A DNA stretch of 64,000 bases from Tetrapyrgos nigripes (GCA_013368315.1 JAACJM010000040.1:372001-436000), one strand, 5' to 3'; positions 53,700 through 64,000 are shown, numbered from the stretch's first letter. Notes: generated by a model not told the origin, from the letters alone. Program-made: numbers and translations.

Positions 53700-56631
53700 T
53701 TGTTCTCAACGACGAAGACGATGGCCGCTATCCAGTGTTCCTCTCGTTTAACCTCTCTTGAAGATCATCAAGCTATCTCTCATTCTCAGACCTCAGATGG
53801 GGATGGCCTATGTGGGGTACTCGATTCGCAGGAGGAGCAAGACAAGGATGCAGTTGCGTTCATGTCCCGCGTTCGTAGAATCGTCGAGGAAGGAAGGGAT
53901 AGCGAGCTTCTGGAGATGATTGGTGTCAAAGGAGGTCCGGCGCCAGACTCTACCGGTTTGGACTGGAACATCGTATCAGAGCTAGTTGATACCCTGGAGC
54001 TCCAGGCTGCGCTCGACGATATGTGGTACCAGCTTCGCCTCATCGCAGAACGTGAGGCGAAAGGACAGAGCAAGAGGGATGATTGGATCACAAAAAAATT
54101 TGCGGAGAGGGCTATCGTTGTCTTGTTGAGGCTGAAAGAAGGAAAAGGTCCTCAAGCCACTCGGAACCACTAGTTAACCATGATGAGAACACGACCTTGG
54201 TGACCGCTGTACCTGCATCTTCCGTTGTGCCTTCGTGAGTCTCCTTTCATTGGTAATGATAAGTATCCCAACTCAGTTCTAATATTTGAGTAGCCTTGAC
54301 CTTCATCTCCCTACTCCAGCTCCCACCCCGTCCAATACATCAGAAGCCTCTCCCCTCTCCTTTGTGCACGCTCCTACCAGACCTTCTCGATACGATGAAT
54401 TAAACTGCGACACTCTTCAACCCTCTACCCGAAATGCGACATCTTCTATTCGTCCTCCCACCTTAAACAGGAGGTCTAGCTCCCAGACCCAAATAAGATC
54501 TACTTCTGCGGCTAGTGCTCCTCCCATCGCATGGTCTGGATCCAACCCGCAGACGAAACTTCATTTACCAACTCCCAGTTCCATCTTGATTCTGTCCTCG
54601 AGTTCAAACAGCATAATGAAAAACACTGATTCATTTCGACCCCCACGTCCTTCACTCTGTCGTCGTCCTTCCACTGCAACAGGAACAGCTAGCTCAGGTT
54701 CCATTTCGTTCGCGCGTGAACCTACCCGTTCCATGTCAGGAACTCCAGTTCGTGCTGGAGCTGGCGCAGTAGGGACAAGTGGTGCTTTTGTAATTGCCGC
54801 TGGCGCTCTTGGCGGTGGTGGTGGTTCTCTATCATCTACACCAGCAGAAATTCCAACACCATCGGCAAGGACGGTTGGTGGTTTCGTTTTTCCAGAACCG
54901 CCTCATGACGCCGGGTACCAGAGATTACAGACTATGGCCGCTCCAGACAAAATGTCAAGGTTCCAGATGCTGTCTCGCTCGATTAGTCTGACTGGCTCCG
55001 GGAAGAGGCCATCTTCTGCATCGGGGGTTATGGAGGAAACATCCCGACCATCACCTACGCACATCATGAATGTAAAGAAGCCGAAAAGGCCTTCTACATC
55101 TCAAGGGACGACGTCGATACTTTCAGAAGCAGGCGCAGGCCACAGCGACGGGAACAAGGAACCGGGAATTGTCTACAGATGGGCTGAGTACTGCCGGAAG
55201 CAAGCTCAATCTCGTTCGAACAGTCTACAGAGATGGGCACCTCTATCAAGCAAAAGCTCAAACTTGGTATGGGTTTCATACGTCCGAGTACACCCACGCA
55301 AAAGGCAATTACTACCACTACGGCTGCGTTTGTGACTGCAGCTGGCACGACTACCACTTCGTCTGCGTCCTCATCGCCTTCTACCACTGCGTTCACTTCT
55401 CCAACCGCCACTCATATCAGATCCCGAAAGACAACCACAGAAACCAAAATGCGCGTCAAACAGTCAAGTAGCGGGAGTGGAAGCGAGACTACGACGACTG
55501 ACTCGATGATGGATCATTCACTGAGCGTGAATGCTAGTGAAAGGAGTGTGTGGAGGTGAGTTATAGCTCGACGTTATTCAGTTCCTCATTTACATCTCGC
55601 TCTAATCCCTGATCTTCCCTTGTAGTGACGAAAGCGATCTCGAACCTGACATGGAAGACGATGACGAAGAAGAAGAGGAAGAAAATCATCTCTCGATGTC
55701 GAACAACAACCGTTTCTCATGGCGTGACTACAGTCGCAGCAGCAACATTAGCATGAGCCGCGTTTCGCTGCGATTCAGAGCAGGGAATTGGAGGTCGAGC
55801 TTCTTGGCTATCAGTTCGGGTTCGGCTGCAAGTGCAAGCGCAGGTGGTGCAGGTGTAGGCGTCAGTACTGCTATGGACCTGGGTTGTTTCAACGATGTAT
55901 CATCCAACAGTCATATAGACTCCAGCATGCCTGGGAGCCGGGTTGGACATGGATACCTCTCTTCAACTGCGAGACCCAGAAACAGAGCCAGTTGTAGCGA
56001 ATCCCGACTTGGAAGTCCATCGGCTTCGAGGCCACCTTCTGCATACATGGCTCCTCCAGTTGGTGCGCGTACTCCCATCGCTATCCCTGGCCGCGTCGTC
56101 GTTCCAGTCACCGCCGCTGTTCCTGTCAATCGGAACAGTATCACGCATTCTCATATAGATACAGAATCTGGGTTGTCCGAGACGGATATGCATATGGGAT
56201 CAACCATTCACCTCAACATCCAACCTGCACGTCCCCGCCATCCAGTATCGATTGTCCTTTCCGATGAGCTGCGCCAACGTCGATTTGGTCAACTAGAACT
56301 GGATGAACATGTTCATGACCATGCGTTTGGCAATAGCAATGGTTATAACCACCATCACGAGTATGGTCATGAGAATGACGCCTTGTTGGAAGTGGACGAG
56401 TTCTTTGAACCTAGGAGACTTGGAAAGGGGATTGGAAATGGAAATGGACAAGGGATTGGGGCTGGGGCTGGGGCGTGGTTGAAGACTCCAAAGGCGAAGG
56501 TGGGAAAGACGGTTAAGAGGACGAAGAAGATGATGGGTTCGCTAGCGAAGGGAATGACGAGTGGGTTTGGAGGGTTGAGAGATATGAAAGGAAAGGAAAA
56601 GGACAAGGAAGGGAGGAGCTTGGTGAAGTGA
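53700..56631 (+). CDS. Large Ser/Pro-rich hypothetical protein
   Basis: Exons at about 53700-54170, 54178-54238 joined to 54295-55075, 55130-55555 and 55625-56631. The start is helical and charged (VAFMSRVRRIVEEGRDSELL, IVSELVDTLELQAALDDMWY). The frame of that part ends at NH*, while the frame that fits the following exon reads RRKRSSSHSEPLVNHDENTT, so a one-base shift is likely near 54120-54140. Long Ser/Thr/Pro/Ala stretches follow, then an acidic DMEDDDEEEEEEN, a region with VPVNRNSITHSHIDTESGLS, a His-rich EHVHDHAFGNSNGYNHHHEY and a basic tail (TVKRTKKMMGSLAKGM). More than one frame around 55080-55235 points to an unresolved intron. No named domain. Fragments of its 3' half occur four more times in the window. 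Confidence 0.55.
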
Positions 56632-56978
56632 AGCCAAGACAGGCCAACAGCGTGTTTGTAGTCGTAGAGTCCTTGCCTTGCTAATCGATCGATATCAACA
56701 TTGTATCATAACCTTTCTAATAGATATTTCCACTCTTGCGGCTCGAGCTCATGTCAAACTTCAATTTGGCATTGGTGATTGCAAAATCAAAGAACTGAAA
56801 ATTGAACCAAAAAACAAACAGAATAGTGGTAAAATAGATCCAGTTCTATAAACATATATCATCGGTAGCTAAGCACAGCGTGGAAGTCTACAAGAAAGCG
56901 TCGAAAAAATACGAAAATCCCTAAAGTCCAAGAAAGTACTAGTGATACTGTACCATCCTCATTGTCTTTCACAGAGTC

Positions 56979-58580
56979 TCACTTAGCGAGATGTCGTGCA
57001 GCCCTGCCTTGACGATTCTTGTAAAAAACGATGTCACCATCGTCTTCAATGAACTCACATTCGACGAAAGATCGATAAAGCGCTCTAAAAATGTTCTGGA
57101 AGAATGCCTGAGTATTGTCGATGACTGTTGTGGCTAAGGGAATCCTCACTGTGGAATCATAATTGTAATTATCTTTGAGTACCTTTTTGATGCACTCAGT
57201 GACCTCCGGCTGATTGTCTGAAGCTGGGTCAGGATCAAGGGCACTATTAAGGAGGGGAAAGACGCACAAAATGGAATTGCTGAAAATAGATGATGCGAAA
57301 TCTAGCAAAGGACCGCGTTGATTTAGCTTCTCTCACATTGATTCCAAAAGAGCACCTACATGATTATGCGAGACATTATGGAAGAAAACTTGGCCAATCC
57401 AACCTAGCAACGGCCTATCAACAGTAGAGATAGCGCCACGTATGAATGTCCACTCTTTCTTGCGGTAATAAGGAACGGTAGGATCGGTATGTTGTAAGTA
57501 AGTCAACATCACAATCCAGTGATTGACAAACTGGCAAGTCTGTGTTTAGTCCACATGCTTTCAACAAAAAGAACACACCATGAAGGGAATCATGTACAAT
57601 CGAATGAAGCTCCCAAGTCCGAATCGTTTTGTCCAGAAATAAACGATAGAGCACATTATTGAAAGCGCAATATCAGAAGTGACGATGCCGTTTCGTTCTT
57701 GTGGTTTGAACAAGGGTGAACTGGGGTGAAAATGCTTTGGGAGATATCAGTTGGCAAATGATCAGATGGGAACAAGAAAGGAATACTCACATTCGTCCCG
57801 GGAGGGTATCTTGATGATCCTTTACAGTTAAACATGAGATAGGCGTGTAGACCCAGGACTTGCATGGCGATGATACGTATGAAGGTATAGATTGGCGACT
57901 CTTCGAGAGCTTCACGATAGTCACCAATGTGAGCGAGATCCTGCGCAGGAAGGTTAAACTCTGAACGGGTTGGAGGAACGTAGTTCTCGTCTCGTTCAAC
58001 GGAGACCGTGGCTTGGTGATGTGAATGATGTGACGATTTCCAGGCAAAATAGGGAACAAAGAGGAACTGGGCCACGGATTATGAATGAGCACCAAATATT
58101 CGAAGATATGGCGATAGGCTTACAGTATGAAGGAGGAACCCCACAGAATCATTGATCCAGCGATGAGAAGAAAGTGTGCCGTGGCTAGCTTCATGTGCAA
58201 GGCACCACCACGAAGTCAAGACGATACCCTGACTGAACCAATAGCATGACCAGAGAGCCATGTTTACGAGGGTCGTGACGGTGGGCGGCATATCATACTG
58301 GGTGTTCAAGCTCGCAACAAAGGGAGAAAATTGCCATGCCAATTTGTACAAGATGTATGCGAGAACAACATCGCGAACAACATAAGACAGGCCCTTGATA
58401 GTGTTTCGGTGGAAAAGTCGCCGAGGAACTGCAGCAGAAAGTTCTGGCCAGGTAACCTGCACATTGTTTTTGTTGAAAAAGTAGAGATCGAGGGAGAGAA
58501 CCACTGACCTGAGGAGGCACAAATGGAGTAAGTTTACGCTGTTCGTATTCTGGGCTATCTTGAAAGAAAGTGGAAAACAT
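56979..58580 (-). CDS. FAD2-like fatty acid desaturase, right-arm copy
   Basis: The reverse-complement twin of the left-arm desaturase, with the same eight-exon layout and all three His boxes (AHEASHG, WKSSHHSHH, HNVSHNH-ISHHLFS). Differences are few: for example QYDMPPT for QFDMPPA, EYEQRK for EYERRK, NTQAFFQNIF for NTQVFFQNTF. No stop or frame break is seen. It is divergent from the right-arm receptor gene, but its upstream sequence is different from the left arm, so expression could differ. Product as for the left copy: an ER membrane desaturase of uncertain regioselectivity. Confidence 0.88.
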
Positions 58581-59285
58581 GTTCTGAGGCCGCAAGCAAG
58601 TTGGCACTCGGTGCGCACAGTTAGGGTCTTATAAGTCATCGGTAAACGTTGCGACCTTTCAGTGCTTGACGGCTTCCATACCGCGGCGAACTCCCCTGAT
58701 CACATAACGGGACGGTATCCTGGCCTCCTATATTTGGCCCCTGGGAACGTATATATTCAGCACAGCAGTTCGTTCCGCAAATTCTCCGTGCACACCTTCA
58801 CGCTTCAAGCTTGGTACTGCACTTCTGTGACCAACAAACATCTGGCCCGGCGAAATATTGCGTATATTTTCACCACAAGGAGGCCTCGTACTTGCTACTG
58901 GCCTTGCAGTGGCCCACATCAGCATATTTCAAATTTTGTTCCAAAATTGTTCAGATCAAGTTTAGATCATGACTCAGCTCGAGCAGCACGAGCGGCAAGC
59001 CTAGGGTTGATTGTGGCGGTTGAGTTGAGGCTGAGTAGTTGTTGGTCAACACGAAGCAGGGGTAGACCATCAAGCCCGGGAACGTCAAGATCACACATGT
59101 ACGGTGCGATTCATCATCATCCTATTGGCTGACGCATTGACTGGATCACTCAGGAAGTTGTCAAGAAGTACACGGTTTGTCCTCGATCCATCCTCATCAA
59201 ATGATACAACTTTTCTGGAGGCCATTCATATACTGCATGGGGGCGAAGTGGAGTCCTTCAAGTGCCCATCCGTTTGCAACGGAAA
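58581..59285. promoter_or_regulatory. Shared upstream region of receptor and desaturase, right arm
   Basis: 705 bp against 572 bp in the left arm. TATAAGA is kept near the desaturase start, but 58670-58930 has no counterpart on the left, and the left's cgggcttgacggtc pair is missing or degraded. No binding site could be named. Confidence 0.5.
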
Positions 59286-60814
59286 ATGTCTGGTCTGTCA
59301 ACGAGTAACGGCCCCTTCAGCCTCACCAGCGGTGAGCACTCTGGGGGTTCTGCTTCAGCTTTGCAGCCAGGTGCTTCGCAAAGCGATATCCTCATATGGA
59401 CTTATAACGCTTTGCAAATATTCGGTTTGATCACGGTGGCAATGGTACTCTCGACTGCGGCACTGTCACCTGGGGTGCGACGCTCCACAATCTGGTATAT
59501 TTTCATGTCCGGATGGATTGTCTGGTGTATATCCTATTTGCTTTTGGTTGGGCATCAAACTGGGCCTCCACCCGCACATGCATTTTGCACTGTCCAGGCC
59601 GCTCTCATATATGCAGGTCCTCCATCGTCAGTAACTTCCTACTACCTCCTTCTGAGCGTGGCTTCCTAACATTTTCGCAGTAATGCATGTGCTACGCTAG
59701 GAATTCTTTTGCGGGTACGTCTGGCCTTAACAAGGAACCATGCCTTGATCTAATTGCTTTGTATCAACGACAGCTCTACTTAGCCGTGAACGCCACTTTG
59801 AAATCCCGTACCAAACCTCTTCGGTGGAAAGTTATGGTGGTAAGTGGTTGGTTGAGTTTGAGGTCGGGTCAGGCAGAAACACCTCGTAAACTGACGTTCC
59901 TGTAGTTGAATGCTGGGTCTCCAGTGACATGGGTGATGGTTTTCACGGGGAGTCTTGTAGTGAGTTACTTTTCTTCAACATAATTATTTCTATCTCATAT
60001 GGTTTACTAGTATGGCATCGTAAATCCCGATTTGGTCCATCGAGATCCTTCAGGAATGTACTGCAACATATCCAGTATAGTCCCGTGAGCATTCTTTTAC
60101 TTTCAAGTTTATCTGGGTCGTTTATACAACGATTTCTGTCCATACAGGTCTGGGGTGGCCGCGAGCTTGGTCGCTCTTTTCTCTGTCATCATGATCATCT
60201 TTGAAGGTACAGCCTACCTGTGTTGTTGATTTTCTTCTAATGATGACTGATTCATCGATCATCGATCGTTGTAGTCATTACATTCACACTTCTGTATCAG
60301 AACTGGGCTGCTTTCCGTCGCCTGCAAAGAACGGCATCTGGTGACGCCACATCCGTTGCGATGGTCGTCCGGATCTCAATCTTCAGTGTCTTACCAATGC
60401 TGGCTCTAGCGTCAGAAGTCAAATTACCTTACTGTTCGTGCCTTTACTGACTAATCTATTTGGCAGTCTTTCCATCCGTTCTGCTTTCTCTCCTTCAAGC
60501 AACACTGGCTGCAATATCACTATTGCCATTCGTGCGTACTGTTCTTGAGGAGTCTATCTTAGAGCCAAACATTCATTAATACCGTTTTCTCTTCCTTTTG
60601 AAACAGTGCCAGGTGCAGCCGGTTTGATATTTGGCACCCAGCGGGTAAATGCCGAGTGTCTTTCCAATCTCAGTTCCATACTGACTTTCGTTTGCAGGAT
60701 ATCTTGACCAAATGGCTTTTCTGCAGGACAAAAAGCAAGAAATATGATGATAATCCTAATCGGTCAAACCTTACTGTCATGGTCTCTAAGCAGATGGATA
60801 CTAGTGCTGTTTGA
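59286..60814 (+). CDS. Multi-pass receptor-like membrane protein, right-arm copy
   Basis: ATG 59286 (MSGLSTSNGPFSLTSGEH), then the same helix order as the left copy and a basic tail ending KQMDTSAV*. Most of exon 1 is identical to the left copy apart from a few residues (LLWTYNTLQ against LIWTYNALQ). One splice donor differs: after the SE codons the left copies read GAGG|GC, here GAAG|TC (60418-60420). The GT one base earlier would drop a base and put the next exon (FPSVLLSLLQATLAAISLLP) out of frame. If splicing fails there the protein loses its last helices. Otherwise the frame is open to the end. Confidence 0.66.
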
Positions 60815-61229
60815 TCATGAACGACGAGGAGAAATTCTATTCGGACTTCAATAGACATGACTTGCAGAATCAGGTAGTTGAGATACTTTGTTAGCCATCT
60901 GTATTGACAAACAAGCAACGTTCATTCATTCCAAACAAACTGACAATTTTATGAACGTTTGAGGCTCTTCACACTGGGGGCAAGGGTCCCTATTCTGATT
61001 GAGAATAGTGTAGGCAAAAGAATGAGAAAAACGAGGCAATTCAGTAACTCAATTGTTTCACTTATCTCACTCTTTTATCACCCCTTTTCTCAGTCACAGA
61101 AGATGCCATTGCCCGCAGTGTCAAGAAGCGTAGAACCAAGGATTCCAACCGTCAGAACAATGACTTTAGAGCTCCATGGCCAACGTGGGGATTGGCTACA
61201 TCGAGCAAGAATGGGAAGTCCGACAAGAC
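60815..61229. other. 3' flank of the receptor gene
   Basis: Matches left-arm sequence around 41020-41250 and 41965-42206 in inverted orientation, with a diverged stretch at 60960-61100. No gene seen. Confidence 0.5.
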
Positions 61230-61360
61230 GTCGGGCTCTTTCCAACGGGCTGGGATATGGTCAAATTGGGTCAACGACTCCAAAGGTGAAAATGCGGAAG
61301 ATGGTTAAGAGGACAAAAATGATGGGCTCACCAACGAAGGGGATGACGAGCGACATGTGG
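61230..61360 (+). pseudogene. Fragment of the Ser-rich gene tail
   Basis: The minus-to-plus partner of the left fragment at 40865-41010: RRALSNGLGYGQIGSTTPK and VKRTKMMGS are recognisable as the KTPKAKVGKTVKRTKKMMGS end of the 56.6 kb gene. Confidence 0.6.
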
Positions 61361-61489
61361 TACACAGCGTGGTTGTACTAGTGGATTTATGTACTGTGTG
61401 TCAACTGTTCCGAGTCCTTGTCTTGACTAGTGAAGGCTCATCGATCCATTTACACGGTTGTTTCGAAAACGTTCCAATGGATGCTCTAG

Positions 61490-62640
61490 CTAATCTTGCA
61501 GGCAGTAGCACTATCTTCAATATGGACGAAGTGAGGCATTGAAAGTTGGACCAGAAAGGCGTTGTTGATGAGTGCGTTGACGAAGGTGGTTGAGAGGGAA
61601 GCGTAGATGAGTGCGGCATGAGAGGTCGTTGAGGTTGGGCTAGAGTCACGGAGTGGTGTAGGAGACGAAAGAGAGGGAGGAGCCAGAGCCAGAGAAGGCT
61701 ATAGAAGGGACGCCGAAAAGGGCTGCTTAGCAGGCTGCGCCTCTGGTAAGTGTAAGCATTCAGATGAGACATCCAACCAAATGCACATAGACTTACACTG
61801 TTCCCGAGATTTGGACAGTGTTCCCCAGGTTATCTGTACGGAGAGATATGTGAGAAAAGGATACTTCAATCAAGTACAGAATGTATACTCCCGACGTTAG
61901 GCCCAGCAACCAAGATATCAGGTACACCTCCCAACAACTGTGGGGCAAAGTTCTGGATTCCAAAACGAGCGGCATCAGCAGGAAATGCATTGACATAGTT
62001 GAGGAAGGATGCTCGGTGTATTATCAGATCTGGGTAGCAGTTTGGGTAGCTGAAGTGGAGAGAGAGAGAGAGAGGGGGGGAGAAATTTATTACACAGCAT
62101 GGTCCATGAGTTGAACGCCGGTTTCCAGGAGGCACACGCTTATTAGCGTTATCCCGGGAACAATGATGTACTTAGACCTACATCGGGACGCTTCCCGGAC
62201 CCCGGCGTATCAGTTTTTGGTCCCAGCCCGGGTAATAGACTCCTCCTCCTCCCGGGACCGTAGGGCAGGTAAGGGACGAGCTGGCGGCTTCTACATAGCC
62301 CGGTGACCAAGCTAGCTTCTACATCCGTCGTAGATCCAGTCCCACCATACGATCAGAAGCGTTGTTCCCTGTTGCAGGTGAATTCACAGGGTGTACTTAA
62401 GGTTGTAGGAGTTGCGGTAGATGATGTCTACGGCAGGGCAGGAAAGAACAACGTGAACAAACTGCTGTCCAACTGCTGTCAGTACGCACTCCTGGTATCC
62501 GTCCCCTGTGTCGAACGCTCGAACTGCAGCGACTGCCCAATGAGGAGGAAAACCAATGTTTAGCCAAACAACTTGTTTACCGTCGTCGTTGCTGAGTACG
62601 ACATTCTGGGCTTCGGCACCAAAGACCACAGCTGCAGTAA
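61490..62640 (-). pseudogene. SurE-like relic, copy 5
   Basis: Inverted counterpart of copy 1. Recognisable on the minus strand: the start region near 62610-62640 (NVVLSNDDGK), WAVAAVRAFDTGDGYQ, VVLSCPAVD, then a break at about 62330-62060 filled by foreign sequence, then LNYVNAFPADAARFGIQNFA, ILVAGPNVG, DNLGNTVQISGTV and a badly degraded last exon. Frame breaks, missing parts and the insertion rule out function. Confidence 0.8.
62060..62330. mobile_element. Foreign insertion inside the SurE relic
   Basis: Between two SurE exons sits sequence not found in copy 1. It begins with (GA)n and the 60-bp word shared with 34309-34370, followed by G+C-rich DNA (cccgggaacaatg, cccagcccgggtaat). On the minus strand the shared word reads LLETGVQLMDHAV* then AATAAA, like the 3' end of a repeated element. 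The element family is unknown, and no target-site duplication was confirmed. Confidence 0.5.
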
Positions 62641-62644
62641 AGAT

Positions 62645-62790
62645 GGGGCACCTCCAGTTCGTGCTCGTACCTCCATCCCTGTCCCTGGGCGCGTCGTTCC
62701 CGTCCCTGTCGCTGTTCCTGTCAATAGGAACAGTATCACTCTCCTCATATAGAAACAGAATCTCAGCTGTCCGAGATGCACATACATATG
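62645..62790 (+). pseudogene. Internal fragment of the Ser-rich gene fused to the SurE relic
   Basis: Similar to 56055-56195. Both read …PVRARTP/PVGARTPIAIPGR…, RVVPV…VPVNRNSIT, then tcatatagaaacagaatct and a GLSE/LSE-M-H segment. It begins right where the SurE signal-peptide codons should be. Confidence 0.7.
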
Positions 62791-62943
62791 GATGTACAAA
62801 GCTCAATGCAAGGAGAAAAATGAAAAATGATCAATTGAACTATCTACGCACAAAATGCTCAGGTAAATACTGACAAATATCTATCTCGATAGCTCGTAAA
62901 AAGAAGAAAACCAAATCCGAAACCGAAACATATACGGTTGAAA
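62791..62943. other. Intergenic
   Basis: A/T-rich spacer, probably the 3' UTR side of the DUF1996 gene. Nothing else seen. Confidence 0.5.
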
Positions 62944-64000
62944 TTAAGGGAGCACGTCCTGAATTGTCCAAGTCAAGACTAGAAGGACGATACTAAGAAT
63001 TGGGCTCGTTTTCCCTCTCTTCGCGTCTCCAGTCCAAATACAAGTCCCAACCGCAGTCTGCGTCACGTCGATAGTTGTTGCAGGAATCGCAACTGTTCCA
63101 GAAGGATTTGTTGCACTTGCACTTGTACTCGATACATAAACCGGATCCAGAATAGCAGGAATCGAAGAAGCGATGTAATTCTCATAACATGGAGCCTGTA
63201 CTGGATTTGCTCCAGGCAGCGTGGTGAGGTTGCCGAGAACGGGTTCATCGACAATATTGGATATATAACAGTGTGAGGATTGGTTGAGTGTAAAGATACC
63301 CTGGGCAGCGCAGCAGCTCGGGTCGCCGTAAGGATTACAAGTGCAAGAGGTCAGAGCGCGTTGAAGAACGTCTGGTTCCCAGCCATTGAAGAAATCAGCG
63401 TGATAGCCGTAACCTGTTGGATCGCCGTTGGAGAATCTAACAGTAGATTGCGTGAGTGGAAGATGTCTCCTCAAGGTTCAGCAGAGGAGTCTTACACAAA
63501 TGGCTGGCTCGGAGTGAGCGCTTCGTCCCGCTGTTTGTCGAAATCTTGAGTGATCCAATAGACCTGGTGCAAAGTGTTAATCGACCGGCGCTTGAAAGCA
63601 GAAAGGTACGAGTACTCACCTCCATGAAGATACGAGGCAATGTTACTGGGAAACGAGGATCTGCGCAGGTCCCATTATCAGGCCCAGTGGAAAGAAATGC
63701 GACGTGCGATCTGTGGTCATCCGAGTCTACATTCTGTTAAATTTCCGTCAGACATTATGAACAGCTCTACCTAGGATCTGCGTACCACACCGTCCCAGCA
63801 GCTTGGAAAGTTCTGGAGTGATGAGGACCTTAGCATTCCGCTTGACGATCCAAAAGAAGGAAGTAACTGACAATTTGGGATCGAATGCCTGAAGGACAGT
63901 TTTTATTGACAGGGAGCTCGTTAAACCGTGTAGATTGTCCAGAAAAATCCAAACACAGAAACGTTATGGCTTGCTGAGCAAAACTGCTTGGATCTAGGGT
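62944..64000 (-). CDS. DUF1996-domain secreted protein, 5' end beyond the window
   Basis: Minus-strand exons 63436-62944, 63563-63496 and 63733-63620, then a short NFPSCWDGV exon at about 63810-63790 and a GIRSQI exon further up. They spell the DUF1996 core: GIRSQI-NFPSCWDGV, VDSDDHRSHVAFLS, PVTLPRIFMEVYWITQDF, FSNGDPTGYGYHADFFNGW and LQRALTSCTCNPYGDPSCCA. The C-terminal region is Ser/Thr-rich (VSSTSASATNPSGTV) and ends in a hydrophobic SPILSIVLLVLTWTIQDVLP, consistent with a GPI anchor signal. DUF1996 proteins are fungal secreted or wall-attached proteins of unknown activity, sometimes grouped with Cys-rich wall-integrity proteins. The N-terminus and signal peptide lie beyond base 64000. Confidence 0.85.

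Larger units (their letters stand above)
56200..62640 (-). repeat. Right arm of the large inverted duplication
   Basis: The partner of 39398-46690. The inner end lies inside the intact Ser-rich gene, so the left arm's inner end is a copied fragment. This arm lacks the 945-bp tandem unit but carries an extra ~250 bp between the divergent genes and an insertion in the SurE relic. Confidence 0.88.

Noticed and set aside
39398..62640. Inverted arms as a pure assembly artefact
   Set aside because: Arms differ by substitutions, a 945-bp tandem unit, different central promoters and an insertion, which a mis-join would not create. Read-level proof is still missing.

Overview
The window is nuclear DNA of a basidiomycete, most likely a mushroom-forming agaricomycete. 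Genes carry many 45-75 nt GT-AG introns, and the families are typical of that group: hydrophobin, NACHT-NTPase, DUF6534 and DUF6535 proteins, FAD2-type desaturase, DUF1996. No virus, plasmid, CRISPR array, rRNA or tRNA gene was recognised.

Layout. (1) 0-9 kb: a decayed cytochrome P450, two tRNA-modifying housekeeping genes (pseudouridine synthase DEG1/PUS3 and CCA-adding enzyme CCA1), a penicillin-acyltransferase-like enzyme and a frameshifted polysaccharide deacetylase. (2) 9-21 kb: accessory, repeat-rich DNA with a DUF6535 fragment, a non-LTR retrotransposon remnant, an F-box-like relic, a frameshifted hydrophobin plus an older hydrophobin relic, a broken homeobox gene, a small gene with a low-complexity Asn-rich motif and a C-terminal membrane segment, and an intact NACHT NTPase whose N-terminus carries a similar motif. 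(3) 21-30 kb: an isochorismatase-type hydrolase and two paralogous secreted Gly/Asn-rich proteins, which show intron duplication, exon-cassette expansion and loss of a 5' splice site. (4) 32-39 kb: a protein kinase, a kelch protein, an SMP (LEA-like) protein and an unknown basic/acidic protein. (5) 39.4-62.7 kb: a large imperfect inverted duplication. Each arm holds a SurE-like gene, a multi-pass receptor-like membrane gene and a divergent FAD2-like desaturase. The unique centre holds three more SurE-like genes, a DUF6534 membrane protein and a Ser-rich gene whose fragments are scattered through the arms. (6) 62.9-64 kb: the 3' part of a DUF1996 gene.

How the genes relate. The tRNA genes are ordinary neighbours. 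In each arm the membrane receptor and the desaturase are divergent and share one upstream region, which differs between arms. The five SurE-like copies are a local expansion. Several genes are broken by one-base indels, some in homopolymers. Base-calling error must be excluded for those, but the nonsense codons, truncations and splice-site changes show that real decay is also present. All gene models were spliced by eye.
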